64,000 nt of DNA. It comes from Stieleria magnilauensis. Lineage in GTDB: Bacteria; Planctomycetota; Planctomycetia; Pirellulales; Pirellulaceae. Made by a program: the position numbers and the translations under genes. The stretch spans positions 8,186,233 to 8,250,232 of the forward strand of contig CP036432.1 in the NCBI GenBank assembly GCA_007753675.1. The letters run 5' to 3'. The notes below the pieces were generated by a model that was not told where the DNA came from, searched no databases, and was given only the letters and a program-made list of their open reading frames with translations. This document shows positions 8,400-15,941 of this stretch, in pieces. The number at the start of each line of letters is the position of its first letter. Position 1 is the stretch's first letter.

Positions 8400-8885
8400 G
8401 TGTTACTCCAATGTCCGGTATGCAATAGAGACGTCGACCGAAGCAAACTGACCAAAGCCCCAGACGGCAATATCGCTTGCCCGTCCTGTGGTTTAACGTC
8501 AGCAAAAGACAAGTGGGTCAAGGCGGCGCCCGCCAGCCCCCAACCCGTCGCCCCAGCCCCAACTCCGATACCTCAAGAATCAAAACGCAACGCGGGCAAG
8601 CTGCCTGCTTTTCCTGTGCGTCCATTCTTTTCGTTTGGCGTATTCTTAATCGCTCTCGGGATTTTCTTGTCGGCGTATTTTGGGTTGTTCTACGATACGT
8701 CCGTTCCAGTTTCGAGCTTCGATTCAACGACTGGCGTCACGTCACCAAAATACGTCAACAATATTGGCTTACAGCAGAACCGGCTGCTTGGATTTGTTTC
8801 GGGTGTTGGTTGCTTCCATGCGGGCGTCACTCTAATTGCGGCCTACGGGGTTATGGCGTCGTCGACAGCGAAGGCGGCGGAGTAG
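8400..8885 (+). CDS. Zinc-ribbon membrane protein
   Basis: The N-terminus carries a CxxC...CxxC zinc ribbon ('CPVCNRDVDRSK' and 'CPSCG'). A Pro/Ala-rich linker and two hydrophobic segments follow ('PFFSFGVFLIALGIFLSAYF' and a stretch around 'GVGCFHAGVTLIAAYGVM'). The GTG at 8400 is preferred because CGGAG lies eight bases upstream and the zinc ribbon begins at once; an in-frame ATG at 8343 would add 19 residues. The function is unknown. It may be cargo in element A. Confidence 0.6.
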   Translation: MLLQCPVCNRDVDRSKLTKAPDGNIACPSCGLTSAKDKWVKAAPASPQPVAPAPTPIPQESKRNAGKLPAFPVRPFFSFGVFLIALGIFLSAYFGLFYDTSVPVSSFDSTTGVTSPKYVNNIGLQQNRLLGFVSGVGCFHAGVTLIAAYGVMASSTAKAAE

Positions 8886-8943
8886 CAATCTCTGGTCGTC
8901 CGCGTCGGGAATCCAAGGCCCGATCTCGGAGAGACCTACGGCG

Positions 8944-9897
8944 TTAGTCCGTTGGGGATCCTCCAGGATTAAATCCAGAATGTTCTAAAGCCACAAAAAG
9001 AATGCAACGCACAGTTAAACTTTTCAGTTCTTGCATCTCATCCAGCAGGAATTCCCTAAACGACACTGGTGCCGTCATCTTCTGCAAGCTCAGATCTTTA
9101 TCCGGTCGTCCAAACGAGTCCTGTTTAGTTTCGAGCCAATCCTTATCCCGGAATTGGACCAATTTTTTAGATATTTGATCAAAGTAGACGAAGTTCAATA
9201 GATAGATGTCTTCAAAGTTGACTTGGTCAAGTTTGCTCGCAGCACGAAAAGCAAATTCTAAGCAACAGTTGGTCAGTTCGGTTGCAGAGCACTTCATAAG
9301 GAAATGTTGCTGGACGTTGATCTGTTCTAGCAGAGTCATCATAGCGCGGCAGCCTAGGCACTCTAAATCCGGTTCAGAAATCAGGGGCAAATTATACTCT
9401 TTGATCGTGTCGTGATGCTTCAGCGAGTCAATGATTTTTTGCAGTAGCCTTCGGTGTTCAAAATCGCGAACGATTCTCGACACCTGGGTTGGATGGCACG
9501 CGCTAATATCGATGGTTTCAAGTGGCCGTACTACTCGCTCATTCAAAACTGCTAGGGTGGAGATTGCGTCAATGATCGACGAACGTTGCTGAAGCTGCGC
9601 GACGGCCTGATGCGCCTCGCGTGCGTCCTGTTGTTCCTCGAATGCTTGTCGAAGTTCACGCGCCTGGATTAGTATCGCCGTGATTACGCCAGCGAAAGCG
9701 AGACCCGAAAATAACGCGTTCACAAAACCGAATGAATCGCCGAACGGCGCAGCATATTGGAGAGGCTGATTGGCCGCCCACAAGATGCCGAAAACAAGAA
9801 AGACGACCACTACGATTCCGATCGGAATGGAAGCGGCAGCGAAGTAAAAGAGGGTATCGTTTCGGTCGTCTCCGCTTTGATCTGGATTGTTGGTCAA
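8944..9897 (-). CDS. Membrane protein, possible Abi (putAbiC-like) cargo
   Basis: About 317 residues. Two N-terminal transmembrane segments ('IPIGIVVVVFLVFGILWAA' and 'LFSGLAFAGVITAILIQ') are joined by 'PFGDSFGFVNA'. A Gln/Arg-rich coiled coil ('ELRQAFEEQQDAREAHQAV') and a cytoplasmic helical domain follow. This layout resembles putative phage abortive-infection proteins of the putAbiC type, but the match is by eye only. The start is uncertain: no ATG is available and a TTG at 9897 is assumed. It is AT-richer than its neighbours, consistent with cargo. Confidence 0.55.
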   Translation of the reverse strand: MTNNPDQSGDDRNDTLFYFAAASIPIGIVVVVFLVFGILWAANQPLQYAAPFGDSFGFVNALFSGLAFAGVITAILIQARELRQAFEEQQDAREAHQAVAQLQQRSSIIDAISTLAVLNERVVRPLETIDISACHPTQVSRIVRDFEHRRLLQKIIDSLKHHDTIKEYNLPLISEPDLECLGCRAMMTLLEQINVQQHFLMKCSATELTNCCLEFAFRAASKLDQVNFEDIYLLNFVYFDQISKKLVQFRDKDWLETKQDSFGRPDKDLSLQKMTAPVSFREFLLDEMQELKSLTVRCILFVALEHSGFNPGGSPTD

Positions 9898-10089
9898 GGT
9901 TTCAGATTCCAGATATGGGTGTCTTGGTTTCTTGTCATCATAGCGGATTGGCGGAGACGCTCAATCAGAGCGGGCACCGCCCAACGCCCGTCTCGGCGGT
10001 CAGAGACGTGGGCATGGGAAGATTTTGGTCGACGAACGACGACGCTAGACGGACGCTACCGCGTTTACGGTTAGGTCGGTCGGGGACGC

Positions 10090-10485
10090 TCAGACATCAG
10101 GAATCAACTTGCGGCGTTCCTCGTAATCAGCCAGCGCTCGGTTGTAGAAGACGTTGTCGTCGGCGTTCGGAAGCACCAGTTCCAGGTACACCTGGGAGCG
10201 AATAGGCTTTCCAAGTTCTTCGTCCCAATCAGGCGAATATTGGATCTGCATTTGCAAGTACGGCAACTCGACTCCGTTGTCAACGAGATCAATGTCGATC
10301 CCCATCGACTTGCCGGCCAGATCATGATTGATCAGTGTCCAGAAACGCCTGCAGTTGAACGATGGACGAACAGATCTATAGTCTTGCTTCAAAAATTCCT
10401 CGGCCTTGGGCGTGGCGTATCTAGCGCCTCGATCATTCAGCATTTCATCGAGCGCAAGCCAGTCGGCCAGTCTACCAATAGACAT
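10090..10485 (-). CDS. Hypothetical protein (element A)
   Basis: A 131-residue soluble protein starting at the ATG at 10485, since the longer frame overlaps the neighbouring gene. An AAGGAA-like ribosome binding site lies nearby. Features include 'MSIGRLADWLALDEML', a basic middle and a conserved-looking beta segment 'GVELPYLQMQIQYSPDWDEE'. It is downstream of the 147-residue gene on the same strand with a gap of about 95 bp. No family was recognised. Confidence 0.5.
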   Translation of the reverse strand: MSIGRLADWLALDEMLNDRGARYATPKAEEFLKQDYRSVRPSFNCRRFWTLINHDLAGKSMGIDIDLVDNGVELPYLQMQIQYSPDWDEELGKPIRSQVYLELVLPNADDNVFYNRALADYEERRKLIPDV

Positions 10486-10579
10486 AACAGGATTCCTTAT
10501 CGAAAGGAGGTTTACGGTTGGCGTCAGCAACATCGCCGACGCCAACCCCATTTTACCAATCGACTTTCGCAATCCCGCG

Positions 10580-11023
10580 TCACGACGGCCGTCGATCAGG
10601 TACGCGCGATTCATAGAGAGACTGGTTGTCCGGGAACACCGCGCGTCCACCCGAAGCATAAGAGTACTTGTTGCCTCTTTCGCCGGGCATCGGAGTCGCG
10701 TAGACGACCGGCCCACCGAGTTCAAACAACGTAGCGATCGCGCGTTCAACAAATTTTTGCGTACGCCCAAACAATGCTTCTAAATCCTTTACCGAAGCGG
10801 GGCCGTGCTTTATCAGCGTCAATTCGAATCGTTCGAGATTCCGCCAATAGTCGACGAATATCGTATGGTGCGGCTCGGCCATCTTCGCGGGTAAGCCAAG
10901 CACGCGCCAAGCATCGGTCAAATCCGGGCGGGCGTCAGACGCCTTTTCCCGTCGCTCCTTCCGTTTCTTCTTTCGATTCGCGTTGGCTCGTTTCTTCTTC
11001 AACTCAGGGGACGGTTTCGGCAT
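10580..11023 (-). CDS. Basic hypothetical protein with winged-helix-like segment
   Basis: 147 residues. The first 30 are very basic ('KKKRANANRKKKRKERRE'). The middle 'GPASVKDLEALFGRTQKF' followed by 'VERAIATLFELGGPVVYAT' looks like a winged helix, so DNA binding is plausible. A C-terminal 'GERGNKYSYASGGRAVF' follows. Upstream of the 131-residue gene on the same strand. No specific family was recognised. Confidence 0.5.
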   Translation of the reverse strand: MPKPSPELKKKRANANRKKKRKERREKASDARPDLTDAWRVLGLPAKMAEPHHTIFVDYWRNLERFELTLIKHGPASVKDLEALFGRTQKFVERAIATLFELGGPVVYATPMPGERGNKYSYASGGRAVFPDNQSLYESRVPDRRPS

Positions 11024-11246
11024 CTCATCGCTCCGATTCGCGTAGGCGTCGCACGACTTTGGGCAGGTTGTCGTTCAGTCAGTCGGGAACATTTCTAAGG
11101 GGACAAGGGAGTATTTAACGGGACGGTTTTCCCCGGACACAAATCTCGTTGCGCTCGGCAATTTCCCGGTCTATTCTCGACGGATCGAAATAAACGGGCC
11201 GCCCCGAATAGGGGGCCAGAAAGGCGTTGGACGCCTTTGCCATTCC

Positions 11247-11945
11247 CTATCCTACTAGCCTCGCGCCCCGATCCGCGATGGTCTGCGCCGATAGGACTCT
11301 CTGGACGGTCGGGCGCGGGATGCCCGTGCGTTGGCTTATTCCCCGGACGCTTTCCCCGGTTCGGCTTAGGAAACAAATCAGGGATCGTTCGCTATTGCTC
11401 ACGCGGAGGTGGGCGCGCTTCTTCGGTCGACCGGGCTGGCGCCGTATTCCGATCTCAGACTCCAACCTCTTCACTTCGCCCGGAGTCAAATCGGGATGCC
11501 ACAACGTCGCCAACGGTACTCCGTCGGCAAGCTTCATCAGGGCGCGGTAGTGCGGTGGCTTGGGGCGGGCGCGGTAGTTGTGCTTTCGGTCGGAGGTCGA
11601 ACCCGGACGCACAAACCGATCAACGCTATGGGCGACGACAATGCCGCGTATCCTTCGCGCGTGCTCGATGGCCTTTTTCAATTCGGTTCGACGACGAAGG
11701 TTGCCGACGGTCACGAACCCTCGGATCAATTCACCATACATCGCGTCGGGAGTGCGGTACCCGTTCGCTTCAATCGCTTCGGGAAGATGTTCCAGGCGAA
11801 CACTCAGTTGGGCTGCCTGTTTCGTCGCATCCGAGCAGCGACAGTAACCGACGATCGGCGTGTCCGGTTCGAAGTCCGCCAGCGTCCGAAACGGTTTTAA
11901 CTCCGTCGACCGATCGGCTATAATACGGTTGGTTCGTTCATCCAT
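11247..11945 (-). CDS. Serine recombinase (resolvase-like)
   Basis: A 232-residue protein with a resolvase N-terminal fold: 'VGYCRCSDATKQ' places the nucleophilic Ser near residue 38, followed by 'GIVVAHSVDRFVRP' with the conserved Arg region. A C-terminal helix-turn-helix is visible ('TGESVRGISQRTGIPRPTVQ'). The linker is unusual, with an Arg/Lys-rich stretch. A GAAGGA site precedes the ATG. With two tyrosine recombinases in the same 10 kb, it may act in resolution or inversion. The divergent sequence makes activity uncertain. Confidence 0.7.
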   Translation of the reverse strand: MDERTNRIIADRSTELKPFRTLADFEPDTPIVGYCRCSDATKQAAQLSVRLEHLPEAIEANGYRTPDAMYGELIRGFVTVGNLRRRTELKKAIEHARRIRGIVVAHSVDRFVRPGSTSDRKHNYRARPKPPHYRALMKLADGVPLATLWHPDLTPGEVKRLESEIGIRRQPGRPKKRAHLRVSNSERSLICFLSRTGESVRGISQRTGIPRPTVQRVLSAQTIADRGARLVG

Positions 11946-12084
11946 CTTAAATCCTTCACGGGGGATTCAACGTTGGTCCAGCGGGCCAGTTTCTAGCGGT
12001 GCGGCTCGACAACTTTCGACGGGAATCGAGACGCTAACCACCGATCGGTTCGCCATACCGGTCGGTGGTTTTTTCGTTGGTGCG

Positions 12085-12318
12085 TCACACGCGCGAGATC
12101 GCGGCAACGAGTTGTTCTCGGTCGTAGTGTTTCAGGAGTTTCCGCGCGGCCGACTCAACGTCACCGTCGATACAACTAAAGTAGCGGCGAATTATACCAG
12201 CCCGAATCGCGGCTTCCTTCATCGACAGTTCGCCACACTCAACGCGGCGGAGCAGAGGAGGGTTCTCGGCTTTCAACCGCTTGGCGAGATACGCATTGCT
12301 TCGGTCGATCGATCTCAT
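12085..12318 (-). CDS. Small conserved-type protein of element A
   Basis: 77 residues, starting at the ATG at 12318, which has GGGAG six bases upstream. Sequence pattern 'SNAYLAKRLKAENPPLLRRV' then 'GELSMKEAAIRAGIIRR', which resembles a short helix-turn-helix ('SMKEAAIRAGI'). Similar small proteins are frequent beside mobile-element integrases. A regulatory role is inference. It is between the serine recombinase and the 486-residue integrase. Confidence 0.55.
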   Translation of the reverse strand: MRSIDRSNAYLAKRLKAENPPLLRRVECGELSMKEAAIRAGIIRRYFSCIDGDVESAARKLLKHYDREQLVAAISRV

Positions 12319-12417
12319 GGTTTGTCTCCCGGAAAAGAGGATCAAGGAAGACGTAGGTATAGACCGACTACCGGGATTCAGAAAGCGAATTCCAGGTCAT
12401 TAAACGCTCTAGGGCGT

Positions 12418-13878
12418 CTAACCTTTTTTCACGCCCGAGAGGTCCGGCCATTGGGCGCCGAGCCAGAGCACGGCTTTGTCGAATTGGTCTTGGCTGGGGA
12501 CAACGTAGTGGCGGTCAGCTACGGTGCGTCCGGATTGCGCCAAGAAGTACTGGGCGTAACGAGCGTAATCCGGATGCGATCCTAGCTTCGTCGCGCCGGT
12601 CGCCCGAAGAAGTTTCATTGGTTTGCCGACGTCAGTGCCTCGACGTTTCATCTTCTCGCGTAGTCGACGGTACGCACTCTTCACGTTATCGATTACGCGC
12701 TCGTTTCCGTCAACGATTTCAACGGTCTTCAATGGTCGTCCATTTTCGTTGGTCAAGAGCAAGTCTTCACTCTTGTCTTTGTTCCGATGCTTCTTCAACA
12801 ACGTCAACGTCTCCGGCCACAGCGTCCACGTCACCGTCGGTACGGAGTCAGAATGGTTCGCGGAAGTCTTCGAACGTTGCCGCGTTATCGTCCCGGCACG
12901 AGCGTCAAACTGGTCTTTCCGTAGGTCGGCAAGGTCTTTCTGGGTCGCCCCGATATTCAACATCAACAGTAGATACAGACGCAACCGCTCCGACGGCTCG
13001 CCAGCGAACAACGTCGTCAATTCAGTGTCATTAAATACCTTCGGGTTCGGAGTCGATGCCCGGATATTCATGTCCTTGGAGTCAAGGTTTCGAGGTCGCT
13101 CGATGGTCCCTCGTTCATAGGCCCAACGGACGAATTGCTTTAAGGCTTGCAAGCGATCTCGTCCCGACGACGGGGCTAGGTCCTTAGCCAAAATCGATTG
13201 CTCCAACTCATCACGATATCGCTCCAACCACAAGCCGTTAAAAGCTTCGATCGGAGAGGACTCATCCAAAATCTCGCACGCATGGTTCAGGGCTGCTTTC
13301 AGCGCGCCGTACCTCTTGGCCGATAGCTCGCCTTTTTTGTGCTTGGCCAATTGCCTACCGAGGAAGGTATCAATGGCAGTCCTCATCGTTTCCCCAGCGG
13401 CATCTCTCGCGGGTTTTTCAATTTTCAGATCCCACGGCGCGGGAACGGATTTCGGGCTAAGCAACTCCCCGTTCGCGTCAAGGGGCAACGGCCGTTCAGC
13501 GAGGATGGCGCGCTCCTCGTATAGTTGCCGCAGTTGTTTTAGCTTCAGCCACTCGGCATGTTCGGTCGTTTTTCCAACGGCCTTCGGATCGCTCTCAACC
13601 GATTCGATAACGGCTTCTAATTCGGCCACTCGGTTCGTCCAGTAGGCTTCGGCGCGTGCCGCGATGTTCGCCTCATCTTCGGCGGCGGAATCCAACTCGG
13701 CTTTCTTCTTCTGCCACGCCGCCAGGGCCCTTCGATAGGAAGCGTCCAGCGACTCACCGTCATTCCGAGGCCAAGAGTATTCCTTCCCCTTGTGTCGCTT
13801 CCGCCACCGTGGTCGTTTCCCTTGCTTCTCTTGGTAGGTCAGTTCGGGATAGTTGCTCTGGTTTACTTTGCGTGGCAT
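12418..13878 (-). CDS. Integrase-like tyrosine recombinase with altered active-site residues
   Basis: 486 residues. The N-terminal half is an arm/core-binding region with a Lys/Glu-rich helix and 'GRDRLQALKQFVRWAYERG'. The C-terminal half follows the tyrosine-recombinase plan, but Arg I is replaced ('LNIGATQKDLADLRKDQFD'), the His-x-x-Arg box reads 'KLLRATGATKL' and the late His is Gln ('FLAQSGRTVADRHYV'). The Lys ('RQRSKTS') and the Tyr remain. It sits next to attR, the normal integrase position for element A. It may be an active planctomycete-specific variant or a DNA-binding relic. Confidence 0.7.
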   Translation of the reverse strand: MPRKVNQSNYPELTYQEKQGKRPRWRKRHKGKEYSWPRNDGESLDASYRRALAAWQKKKAELDSAAEDEANIAARAEAYWTNRVAELEAVIESVESDPKAVGKTTEHAEWLKLKQLRQLYEERAILAERPLPLDANGELLSPKSVPAPWDLKIEKPARDAAGETMRTAIDTFLGRQLAKHKKGELSAKRYGALKAALNHACEILDESSPIEAFNGLWLERYRDELEQSILAKDLAPSSGRDRLQALKQFVRWAYERGTIERPRNLDSKDMNIRASTPNPKVFNDTELTTLFAGEPSERLRLYLLLMLNIGATQKDLADLRKDQFDARAGTITRQRSKTSANHSDSVPTVTWTLWPETLTLLKKHRNKDKSEDLLLTNENGRPLKTVEIVDGNERVIDNVKSAYRRLREKMKRRGTDVGKPMKLLRATGATKLGSHPDYARYAQYFLAQSGRTVADRHYVVPSQDQFDKAVLWLGAQWPDLSGVKKG

Positions 13879-13940
13879 CGGTGGGACCTTGGGGGAAGGG
13901 GCCTAAACGAGGGCGTCTACCTACGCGAAGTATACCCGAC

Positions 13941-13976
13941 GACAGGCCCCTTCGTAGGCCCCGTTTTCGACCGATT
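13941..13976. repeat. GGCCCC repeat, right end of element A
   Basis: Similar to 3819-3855 at the left end, in the same orientation. It overlaps the last codon of the element B integrase frame. Confidence 0.45.
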
Positions 13977-15438
13977 AGATACCTTCTATGGGGGCCTGGA
14001 TGACACGTTTTCTTATAAGAGGTTTGCGGGACCTTCCTCGTTTACACCGAGGGGGTCGGGGGTTCAAGTCCCTCAACGCCCATTGACCCTCAGTCTGGTC
14101 CCGTCCCATTTCTCCTTTACCCCGGTTTTTCCCGTGTTTCTCGCATGGCTGACCGGGTGTGACTGAATGGGAATCCTCCTGAATTGGTCCACAAATTGGT
14201 CCACACTCGGAATCAGCCTCTGCCGGTGCCTGTTTCTTGACCGGCTGCTCTCCATCGGAGGGGGCAGGCATGGCTGCTGCCCTGCGTCGGTTCTCTGATC
14301 TCGCGAACACGTAGAAATCCCAGATCGTCTTGGGGCTGTTCCCGACCCATTCCGCAACGTCCGCTACCTCATGGCCTGCGGCCAACAGATCCAGAATCGC
14401 ACTCTTGCGGCAATTGCTGAACAGGTTCGGCCAAGGCTGGATCTTGGCCCGCTTCATGATTTTCAGGACGGCTGATCGAATCGCTGTCTCTGACGCATCG
14501 GCGAACCTGGGGAACACGGGGCTGTCCATCGGCGTCTCGCATCCCGGCTGGGCCAGATCCCACAAGTCTTGCATGTAGGGCCTGACGCTGGCGAGTAGCG
14601 GTGCCTTGCGGACGCCTCGGGTGTCGTGGTGCTCAGTCTTGGGGGCAGTGATCCGCAAATGGGGATCGCTGGTGGACAGGTCCACGTCGCACCATCTCAG
14701 TGTCTTGATCTCGCTGGGAATTCGAAACCCAAGCTGACGGCTCAGCGCGATGACGGCCCGCATGGTGGCGTTCGGGGAGAAGTCCATCAGGCGTTTGTAC
14801 TCGGTATCCGAAACGTAGTAGAACCGCTCTTTGTTGGCGCTGACCGTGGTCGCCAGTCCGTCAAAGGGATTCTCTGTGATCCAGCCAAGCTTGATCGCGT
14901 GCCGAAAGAATTGGGAACAGATCCCGGTGCGTCGTCTGACGGTGTTGCGGTCCAGCCCGTCAACGTCCTTGTTCCTGTCGTTGCCATGCTCGGTCATCCA
15001 ATCGACGAACAGTTCTGCATCGATCGACGTTACGGAATCCACCCTGCGGTCTTCACCGAAGCGACGACGCAAAGAGTTCCACGCGCGTCGGTACGTCGCC
15101 AGCGTTGACTGTTTCTTTGATCCCTTGAACGCCTTGAACGACACGTACAGATCATTCAGCGTCGGTGCCGCTGTGGCCTGTTCTCGGGCCTGTACTCCGC
15201 ACGGGCTGACTAGCTTGCTGTGGTCGCTGTCTGGCAGGCTGCTGAGCCACTGGACCGTCACGCCGTCTAGCGGGTGCTTGGCCTGACGGCAAACCAGGAT
15301 GTGCTCAATATGCCGCCGGGCTTCCTCTACACGCTCCGCGTCACCGGTCCATGTGACCGTCCATCTCTTTCTGTTCGCTGTCCACCGAATCTTCCAGGTG
15401 TTCGGCCGCGACTTGTCTTGAGTCTTCGAAACTCGCAT
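13975..15438 (-). CDS. Tyrosine integrase of element B, read through the att repeat
   Basis: 487 residues from the ATG at 15438, chosen because GGAG lies eight bases upstream. N-terminal DNA-binding region, then a SAM-like domain ('TLNDLYVSFKAFKGSKK'), then catalytic motifs: 'LGFRIPSEIKTLRWCDVD' (Arg I), 'APKTEHHDTRG' (Lys), 'LFSNCRKSAILDLLAAGHE' (box II) and 'WVGNSPKTIWDFYV' (Tyr). The frame then runs through the 49-bp att copy, producing an antisense-tRNA tail ('LRDLNPRPPRCKRG'), and stops only inside element A. It is the likely integrase that placed element B at tRNA-Val. Confidence 0.85.
   Translation of the reverse strand: MRVSKTQDKSRPNTWKIRWTANRKRWTVTWTGDAERVEEARRHIEHILVCRQAKHPLDGVTVQWLSSLPDSDHSKLVSPCGVQAREQATAAPTLNDLYVSFKAFKGSKKQSTLATYRRAWNSLRRRFGEDRRVDSVTSIDAELFVDWMTEHGNDRNKDVDGLDRNTVRRRTGICSQFFRHAIKLGWITENPFDGLATTVSANKERFYYVSDTEYKRLMDFSPNATMRAVIALSRQLGFRIPSEIKTLRWCDVDLSTSDPHLRITAPKTEHHDTRGVRKAPLLASVRPYMQDLWDLAQPGCETPMDSPVFPRFADASETAIRSAVLKIMKRAKIQPWPNLFSNCRKSAILDLLAAGHEVADVAEWVGNSPKTIWDFYVFARSENRRRAAAMPAPSDGEQPVKKQAPAEADSECGPICGPIQEDSHSVTPGQPCEKHGKNRGKGEMGRDQTEGQWALRDLNPRPPRCKRGRSRKPLIRKRVIQAPIEGI
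14036..14084. repeat. Middle att copy (attR of A / attL of B)
   Basis: A 49-bp partial copy of the tRNA-Val 3' half with one substitution (T-loop G to A). It is not a functional tRNA because the 5' half is absent. It separates elements A and B. Confidence 0.92.
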
Positions 15439-15561
15439 CGTGTTCATCTCCACGATTCATCAAAGGATTGAAGGAGCAGCGGCGAGCCGGTGATGAAGCC
15501 GGTTTTCGGATGTACGGTCCTAGCCGCTGCGGGAACCAGTGTACCAAAATCCGAGACGGGA

Positions 15562-15825
15562 TCAGTTCTTCAAGGCTTCGACAACGTCTCGGAGGTCGTA
15601 GAGCCTGCGCTTCGCGGCCTTCACCGAGGGAATCCGGCCTGCTCGCGTCATTCGGTCGATGGTCGAGCGACTGAGGCTGATCCGGTCAGCCAGCGTGTCT
15701 GCGTCGATCAGTTCCAGTTTGTCTGCTGACGGTTCATTGCCGCGATCCCCATAGAATTCCCCGCGAAGCTTCGATGCGATTCTCTCGGCGATGCGGTCTA
15801 TCAATTCGTCGTCCAGAACAATCAT
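15562..15825 (-). CDS. Excisionase/AlpA-like helix-turn-helix protein
   Basis: An 87-residue protein. The N-terminal helix 'DELIDRIAERIASKLRG' precedes an HTH_17/AlpA-type domain, 'LIDADTLADRISLSRSTID' then 'RMTRAGRIPSVKAAKRRLYD'. AGGAG precedes the ATG. Such proteins act as excisionases or regulators next to integrases. It is immediately upstream of the integrase on the same strand. Confidence 0.75.
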   Translation of the reverse strand: MIVLDDELIDRIAERIASKLRGEFYGDRGNEPSADKLELIDADTLADRISLSRSTIDRMTRAGRIPSVKAAKRRLYDLRDVVEALKN

Positions 15826-15941
15826 CCAAAAACTCCTGACTCTTTGTGACTATGAGTGATGCTGCCAGAATCTTAGGGCCTCTAGCTGACTTGTCCTTGA
15901 GAATCTTGGATCGGTCAGCGGTGTGGTCCATTGACCCAAGG

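Larger units (their letters stand above)
3757..14084. mobile_element. Element A: satellite-like integrative element in tRNA-Val
   Basis: About 10.3 kb bounded by direct repeats of the tRNA-Val 3' end. Leftward genes: two small proteins, large terminase, putative small terminase, short tyrosine recombinase, membrane protein, two unknowns, serine recombinase, small regulator-like protein and a 486-residue integrase-like protein. Rightward genes: a prohead-protease-like protein and a zinc-ribbon membrane protein. No capsid, portal, tail, lysis or replication gene is recognisable. Packaging genes without structural genes suggest a phage satellite or a reduced prophage. Confidence 0.8.

Noticed and set aside
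14036..14084. A second tRNA-Val gene
   Set aside because: Only the 3' half is present; the acceptor and D arm on the 5' side are missing, so it is an att copy.
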